Source: Sthenelais limicola
Lineage: Eukaryota; Annelida; Polychaeta; Phyllodocida; Sigalionidae
NCBI GenBank assembly: GCA_942159475.1
Contig: OW804096.1
Location: 138,755,972 to 138,819,971, forward strand
Direction of reading: 5' to 3'
Length of the DNA: 64,000 bases
The translations under genes were made by a program, and so were the position numbers. The notes beneath the pieces are model-generated. The model was not told the DNA's origin and searched no databases. It saw only the letters and a program-made list of their open reading frames with translations. Positions 37,101-46,400 of the stretch are shown here, in pieces. Position 1 is the stretch's first letter. Each line of letters starts with the position of its first letter.

Positions 37101-40100
37101 AGGCGAATTGTACATTTTCTGAAAGTCTGACCCATATGTGTGCCTCACCTGAGTCGAAGGACACATCATAACCCTTGTCTGGCTGGAAGAGGTAGGCTGC
37201 CTTGGTACCATTGCACTCCTCTAAGATTGTCTGCAATGGAAAAAATAGGGGGTTTGTATAGCCGCCATTTTGAATCTTGATTCGCATGGAATCATGGGAC
37301 TAATAGTACAGTCTAAAATCTATAGAAAACCTGTCATGTTCAGCATGGAATATTTTGTAAAGAAGACTAAGGGTTTTTAGCCCATAGGTTCAGTAAGATG
37401 AAGAAGTGAGACAAGAAGTCCGAGGTTGTAGTTCGTCTGGATTCGGCCTAGGCGGTGGTGACTCAGCGAGTACCTAGGTCCGAGTAGTCACTTTATTTTA
37501 TACTCCAAAATCATGAATAATTCATACAATCAAACCCAGGAAATATTCCACTGGCTCTTCCCCTTCCCTCTAATTGGTTGAGGGAGAGAGGATCTTCCTT
37601 GCCCACACGCCGACCTCTGCTCCCCAGGCAGAGACCATAAATGGAGTGCATGCAAGTTGGATCCCTCTCCTCAGCCTTCCCCCTCCCACCCCTTACTCAT
37701 AGATCCCATGGCTCGTGCCGGCCCTCCCGCCCCCCCTCCCTCTTAGCCCTTCCCCCCTCTTGATAAACCCAGAGCAGTGTATAAGTAATTAGGTCGGGCT
37801 GGGGGAGGTGGGGTGAGCCCTGAGTGGCTCATCTCCCCCTCCCTCCTGGCCAGGCCATGTGTGGCGTGCATGCCCCGACCATGATCAGGGCTAAATAGGT
37901 CGGATCTTGGATCTAAAGATTCCAATTCTTTACAATTTATCAATGCTCTAATGTCAATATCCATGTGTTATACATGTTTCCATAACACAAGTCCCCATCT
38001 TTCCCATCATGCATTTGGTTTTCATAGATCATTGATAAAAGCTATGATTTTGGTGAAAACATTCTTGCAATTTTCGATAAAAACGTTGCTAAATATTTAT
38101 ATGACAGATTCATCAGAATCCATCCCAGCATGCACTGCAGTAGACATGCGCAGTGAGAAATGCAACTCCCCTATCAAGGCACATCATGTTATTGGACACA
38201 GAATGAAATGTAATTAATGCTTACTGGATGTTGGACAATAAATGCTGAACATTGGATGTTGGTCCTCATCATCTTGTGGAAGTTCCACAGCATGGAATTA
38301 GCTCTGTAATGAGATAAACATAGTTACTAATTACTCCATCCATCGTATAGTTATAATAAAAAACTTGTGTCAGATTTTCAGAAAAGGCACAATCTACAGT
38401 TCTACATAACTATCAAATTCTGCTAAATTAGAGTGAAAAATGATAAATACTGTGTATATCTGAGTGTATTCTGTATTGTATTCATTCAATACATATCTGT
38501 CTGGTTATGTTGAACTGTATTTTGGACCTGATTTTGATCTTAAATTTGGGTTTTATGAGAGGATTGGTGAAGGTCAATTGTACGTTTTCTAAAGATCTGA
38601 CTCTAAGAGACATGAGTATGGTGTCAAATAATTGTAGGGGGCTGGGAGTGGGATGGTTTCTGTGGCTTCATGCCTAATTTGAATCCTGTCATATATGGGT
38701 CAGATTTTCAAAAAATGTACAATTGGCCTTCATTAATCCTCTCAAATAACCCACATTTAAGACAGAAATAACCTTCAAAATGCAGTTTAACATAACAGAC
38801 CTGATGCTTTAAATCAATGCGATACCAAATATAATCAGATATACCCGGTATTCTTCATTTTTCAGCCTAATTTAGGAGTATTTTCCTAAACGTGTAGAGC
38901 TGCCAATTGTACATTTTCTGAAAATCTGACCCATATGCTCTTAATAATAAGAAAAGAGTAAGGTAGAGTATCTAACACTAGTTGTACCGAATTTCAAGGC
39001 TGTGGATAAAATATATTCCTGTGATTCTAAGTTAATCCCATGGACTATATAGATGGAACATAGCAAGGGGGAAATCTGTACAGTTGTTAGCGACCGAGGG
39101 AGCGACCGAAGTTAGAGGGCATTAGCCCGAGATCATCTGCGCTCCTGAGGTCACTAACAAGTATACAGACTTCTCCCAAGCTTTGTTCCATATTTATTAC
39201 ACCCCATTAATGAATAGAAAAATATAGATAAATGAAAATAAAAGAAGTAATTTCAGTTTTTGGCGGACCTACTTGTTGTATGCGCCAAGGGTGGCATAAT
39301 TTACATGTTATGCACCACCTTGACCAAGTTTGGCATACAATGCTGAAGATATAGGTAACTACAGCACAGGGGTGAAATAAATTTAGCTACTTTACTAGTG
39401 ATTGTGCACCCGAAAATATGGCTATATCTATATATAATTTTTGTTCTGAAGTGAAATGTTTTACATAAACTCGACAGGATCTAAAAGAAAACAAGAAATG
39501 AATTAGCAACAATCCAGTTGAATGACTTACCTATGGATGCCATCCATTAAGTGTCTGTACTTGTCTGACACCAGAACACCGCCTCCCCACGCAGCCTAAA
39601 GTTGTTTATGTGTTTGGATGTCAAAAGAGAAGAAATAAAACAATTAGCCTCCAAATGTTAAATATAAATTTATTTGATATAAAACTTTGAACTGATTCTC
39701 CAGTGGAGCAGGGTTGGGCTGCTAAGACTGGTGGTACCTCCATGCTGGGCCATGGTAGTGTTCAATATTATTGTTTTGGACGATTTGGGGCTGTAATTGC
39801 TCGCTAAAGCCAGGATTTTTACTTTTTTGCACAAATATTGGTAAGATGTGTTTACAATCTCACTCTCTTGAGTGATGTCCTGAACCCCTTACATGTTATA
39901 TTTTATGCAGTGGTGCAATAAACAGAAACAATCTACTTGAAATGTAATATTTCATCTATAAATTAAAATCTAAAATCTAAATCTAAAATCTAAAAATGAA
40001 AAAAGTAGATGAAAAGGATGATTTATGAATAAAATGATGTCACCTGTCTCAATAACTACAATTTCATTGTAAATGGTGGTAGTGGTGAGTATACATGGCT

Positions 40101-43100
40101 ACGACTTTGTCTCGACTTTCATTTAGTGAGAACTAACATAACAAGTGTATTATAGACCTATAATTGCCCTGGGAGGACATTTTCCTCATCAATACATGTT
40201 GTTTACTGGATAGAGAGATTTAGAATCTTCCCAAAATAGAGTCCTAGATTTATTTAGATTAATGACCTCCTTTTCATGTGGGAATCATATCGAGTCATTG
40301 ATAATACCTTTGACCTCTGGCATTATTTGTGATGTGTAAAATGAGTCATAAGTCGCAAAGAATAGATTTTGAGATACCATTATATTTGAATAGATGAGAT
40401 CAGGTCGATTCCAATGATAGTAAACAGTCTAATCATCTAATAAGTATTTCTAGATTTTAAGTTTGATATTTTCGTTTTTGAAAAAAAAAGTTTCCAATAT
40501 TTCTGAGAATCAATAAACAGTAAAGTAACTAAATTTAGTCCATATGAGGACCTTTAAAACAAAAGAATATATTACATAGATTGTTGAAATTTGATATAGC
40601 GATTGATATAGTAATAAGTGATGAACCCTCCAAAAATTAGAACATTCCAATGATGTGATCTTGTGAATAAAACAGTTTGAAAAATATCAATTTTGCGACT
40701 TATGACTTATTTTCCTGAAACACATCACATATCAAGTACTACTCACGTCTACGTGCATCCACATGTTGTTCTCCTCACAGATGTCAGCGATGTCATTGAG
40801 GGGATCGAACGCTCCCAGGACCGTTGTACCAGCGGTAGCCATGACAAACATGGGTACATTACCCTGGGATAGAAGAGTATGGGATTAATAAAGGGGTAAT
40901 TACGATAAACATGAGTACATTACCCTGGGAGGGGAGAGATGAGTAAGTCATTAATAAAGGGGTAATTGCGATAAACATGGGTACATTACCCTGGGAGGGG
41001 AGAGATGAGTAAGTCATTAATAAAGGGGTAATTGCGATAAACATGGGTACATTACCCTGGGAGGGGAGAGATGAGTAAGTCATTAATAAAGGGGTAATTA
41101 TGATAAACATGGGTACATTACCCTGGGAGGGGAGAGATGAGTAAGTCATTAATAAAGGGGTAATTACGATAAACATGGGTTCATTACCCTGGGAGGGGAG
41201 AGATGAGTAAGTCATTAATAAAGGGGTAATTATGATAAACATGGGTTCATTACCCTGGGAGGGGAGAGATGAGTAAGTCATTAATAAAGGGGTAATTACG
41301 ATAAACATGGGTTCATTACCCTGGGAGGGGAGAGATGAGTAAGTCATTAATAAAGGGGTAATTATGATAAACATGGGTTCATTACCCTGGGAGGGGAGAG
41401 ATGAGTAAGTCATTAATAAAGGGGTAATTACGATAAACATGGGTTCATTACCCTGGGAGGGGAGAGATGAGTAAGTCATTAATAAAGGGGTAATTATGAT
41501 AAACATGGGTTCATTACCCTGGGAGGGGAGAGATGAGTAAGTCATTAATAAAGGGGTAATTGCGATAAACATGGGTACATTACCCTGGGAGGGGAGAGAT
41601 GAGTAAGTCATTAATAAAGGGGTAATTATGATAAACATGGGTACATTACCCTGGGAGGGGAGAGGATGAGTAAGTCATTAATACAGGGGTAATTAGGATA
41701 AACATGGGTACATTACCCTGGGAGGGGAGAGATGAGTAAGTCATTAATAAAGGGCTGAGTAAGTCCACTAAGCTGACTGAGTCAGATTTAAGAGAGAATT
41801 CAGCAGAATACCACAGTAATACTACGGTAATACCTGATTTTTATCATTATATTATCAGTTATATATTCAGATATTCCTACAGCAGACATGGCCAAAACTT
41901 TAGAACTTTCACCGGTCCCCCTAAGGTTTCACCAGTCCTCCAAAGGTTTTTTCAACGTTTCATAGACCTTTTACACTGGACAGTCGGACCGGAGACACTT
42001 TAGTTTCACCGGTCCGACATGTCTTTCACTGGTCAAGGACCGTGGTCCGGCCGGTTTTGCCATGTCTGCTACAGTATTTATCATTTGTTGCCGAATTTAG
42101 CTGAATTTATCAATTATGTAGAGCTACCGATTATACATTTTATGACGCTCTGTTTGACCACTTTCATCATCGATAATTATACTCTACTTTAGCACTGCCA
42201 CCCATAGTCTTAATATCATAAAGGGGCAAAGGATGGTTAATATGTGTCTCTTTGAGGTCAGGAAAATGGACTTAGACAATTGTGTTTACTTCTTTTTTTG
42301 TTGCTTCAATTTTCATTCTGAGATCCCGTGTGTCCATTTTGCCTCTGTTGTCCGGCTTCACATAGACACAATTATCCATACCAAAGCCCAGGAAGGAAGC
42401 ACCCTTCTTCAACGAGTAATGGGCCTGCAATATAAAAATTGTACATAATTATTGTAATTATTACACTTTTTTTTTTTTTTTTTTAGATTTTATTTATACT
42501 GGGGAACTACAGATCCCCTTATGGGGTTTTTCGCCCGTCCCAGTCTTACATCATAGAGCGAAAAACATGAAAAAATACTATTATCTGTAAGGAAGTACTA
42601 TAGGAACATTACAACAATATCTACAAAATCATTTCAAGTATAAGCAATTAGCAAGTTGTAATCTAAATATAAATATACACATGTTTCTCTAAACACACTT
42701 AAATTCTTTCCCATCATGCATTTGGTTTTCATAGATCATTTACACAAGCCATTTTTGTGGGGTGAAAAGATCCTTGCAATTTTTTATAAAAATGTTGCCT
42801 AATATTTGTATGTCACATTTCAACAGAATCCATCCCATAACAGACATGTGCAGTGGCATATGCAAATCCCCTATTAGCTAGGTAGTGGGGTAACTTTTAT
42901 TTTTATTGCTGTTGTTGTTAGAAAACCATCTTGCAAAGACTAAAATATCGTTTAAACAACTTTAAACAACTTTTTAATGATTTGTGTTGCAGGTTTAATT
43001 AGGCTTTTCATCAAAGTGAAATATGCAAGGTAAATTCTTTTCTTCTTCTTTACTTTTTTGGGGGTGGGGGTAAAAAACCGGAATGACAGCTCATTGTTTT

Positions 43101-43439
43101 TTTTGCCTAACAAAGAAATAAAATGGTTACAGGTTATCAAGAGGTCCAATATGTATACAGGCGGAGTATAATAAGTTTGAACAAGGAAAAGGTAAAATAA
43201 AAATTTAAAAAAAGTGTATGGGAAGAAATGCTCGCCGAAATGGTGTATGAAGAATTAAAAACATCATCGGAAATTTGTAACCCTGATTTTGAGTTATGAC
43301 TCAATACATGTAATCGTTGGTAGCAGAGGGAAAGAAAATTTAAAACCCAAAAAATATATTTAAAATACAAAGGGACACAGTTAACTTGTGATTAGAATTG
43401 TAAAAGCCTCGATGGCAGGTCATGCTTAACAATTTTTTT

Positions 43440-43474
<35 letters not shown>

Positions 43475-46400
43475 CAAAAAAAAGAGGTCCATTATGAACT
43501 CACGTCTTCAGAGCAAAAGAGGATAAGTTTCTGCGAATTGAAGAGTCCAGTTTCTTTAAGCGATTTGTTGTGGCGATATCTGGCAAGATGAACGCCCATC
43601 ATGGTACCAAACGATCCACCTGTTGTTGGACAAAGTTTTCTTTTAATACATTAATTATTTATCCAGCTTTTATAAAGTGGTTTAGGCATTTGCCTGCCCA
43701 TTAATTTTCGAGGATGTGCCTGGTTTTCACCTCGACCCTGGCAATTTACATACCATAAGTAATAGAGGATATTAGAGTTTGGGATTTGTTTGAAGTTGGA
43801 ATTAGATATGAAATGATGGTAATACATATGAGTATAGGTAATGCTATTCAGGTCATCTTATATATCAAAGTAGTATGTTAGTTGATTATCGGTAACTATC
43901 CATCTAACTGAGTTGGGTGAATTTTATCATTTTAATGCATAATCTAAAGACCCTATCCAAATTTGTGTTTATTTAAAATATTTGAATATAATAATTGCCC
44001 TAACTAATTGAATGGCTGCATTTAGTGAAAGGTCGGCTTTTGTAAGTTCTGATGTTTGCTTTTAGATACTGGGAAAATGTTCTTCGCTTTATTTATATAC
44101 TAGTCATATATTATCTGGGTCAGATTTTCGGAAAATGCTCAATCTACAGTTCTACACATCTCTCAAATTCTGCTAAATTAGAGTGAAAATCGATAAATAT
44201 TAGGTATATCTGAGTGTATTCTGTATTGTATTCATTTAATAAACATGTCTGGTTATGTTGAACTGTATTTTGAAGCTCATTTTCCTCCTAAATTTGGGTT
44301 ACTTGAGAGGATTGGTGATGACTAATTGTACATTTTCTGAAGATCTGACCCATCTGCAGCTAGTTATTAGTATAACAACATCAACATTTGGGTCAGATTT
44401 TCAGAAAATGTACAATTCAACTTCGCCAATCTCCTCAAATAGCCCAAATTATATACGAAAATAAAGTTCAAAATACAGTTCAACCTAACCAAACAGATTG
44501 CTAGAATCAATACAATGCAAAATATACTCAATTGTACCTAGTATTGACCAAATTGCAGCCTAATTTAACAGGGTTTACTGAATGTATACAGCTGCCAATT
44601 GTACATTTTCTGAAAATCTGACCCATTTCCGTTCCATACACAATGTGTACCACTTACCGGGGGTGAAGGTGCCATCGAATTCCTTGAAACCGATTAATGA
44701 AGCAATTTTTGCAAAGAGACATTTCTCGGCTACAATGAAAGCTGGTGCCACTTCGTAAGTATGTCTGAAAATATTTAAAAATGAATGAAACAATAATAGG
44801 CGTGGCCCTAACCTAGTGGTCTGTGTGAGTAAGGGTGGATTACATAATGGGTAATACATTATTCACTTTTATCAGATATGTGATCTGTCATAGAAAAATG
44901 AGTCTAAGTTTGAAAAAAAATGATATTTTTCAAAGTTTTTTTCCCACAGGATCTGGTTGTAGGAATGTAAAAGGATCGATTGTCAGAAAATGCACAATCT
45001 ATCAAATTCTGCTAAATTAGAGTGAAAATTGATAAATACTAGGTATATCTGAGTGTATTCTGTATTGTATTCATTCAATAAACCTGTCTGGTTATGTTGA
45101 ACTGTATTTTGAACTTGATTTTCCTCTTAAATGTGGGTTATTTGAGACGATTGGTAAAGGCCAATTGTACATTTCCTGAAGATCTCATCCAAAAGTACTT
45201 GTGAGATGTGCAAACCATTAACATCGTTGGAATCACACTTATCTCATCTTTAATTTTCAACGCTATTTTATAGCGCTATCTCAAAATCCTTTTTTCTCAA
45301 TTTATGACTTATTTCCGTAACACGTTACATATAATGTTATTTATAATACGTAAGACACTTACAAGTTTGTGTTAAGTGCATCAGTAAGTACTGCACCACC
45401 AAATGAGTATGTGTCAGCATTGGTGTAGAACTGGTTGAAGAAATGGGGATGTCCTGCAAGGTTCAGAGAAACAATATAAATTTATTTTTTTTAATAAATT
45501 TTATTGACAGAATTTCTACAGTTGTATACCTCATTCGTCAAAAATGCATAAAGGATAGAAATGATGGTTATAAGTACAGTTATTTTAAATTACCGTTTGA
45601 TATTTAACATTTTGACAGTTTTGCATTCAAGCCTCATATTTACCGCCATTTGACAGATTACACACAAAGTGGAGAACATCGATTGGAGTCCCACTTAAAA
45701 CACAGTGAAAATAACATTTTTTTGGTTTTTTGCCCAGTTGACAAATGACAGATCAAACGGGAAATTAAGTTGAATTAAATTAAACTAAAGTATCATTTAT
45801 TGTCTTATAATGTTGATACAGATAGGTCGTGAACATCAGTATAGATTCAGGTCTTCCAGTTCATGGGTCAGATTTTCAGAAAATGTACAATTGGCAGCTG
45901 TATGTATCTAGTCAATTCTGCTAAATTAGGCTGCAATTTGGTCAATACTAGGTAAATTCTAGTATATTCAGCATTGCATTGATTCTAGCAATCTGTTTGG
46001 TTCGGTTGAACTGAATTTTGAACTTTATTTTCGTCTGAAATTTGGGTTATTTGAGAGGAATGATGGAGGTGAATTATATATTTTCTGGCATTGGATTGAT
46101 TGGTTAAGTTAACAGTTTGGTTAAGTTGAACTGTATTTAGAACTTTAATCTGAAATTTGGGTTGTTTCAGAGAATTGTACATTTTCTGGCGACTTCACCC
46201 CCGCTTCACCCTCAAATGAATGCTCGGGTTAGGATAAGGACAGTGTATCCTGTGGGTGACCAATGCTACCCCCTGGTGTTAAATGTTTGTAACTACAGAG
46301 TCTGGCCTAGGAACAGATATACAGAACACAGGGAAGTGAGGGAGTCAATAATAAACAAATTTAGGGCATTCAAAATATGTTTTTGACAGTTTATCTTTTA

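Noticed and set aside
40859..41638. A 259-residue open frame of 22-residue repeats on the minus strand
   Set aside because: It is the sense-strand reading of the 66-bp intronic minisatellite. It ends in a stop at the exon 8 acceptor because of the 61-bp last unit, so it is not treated as a protein.
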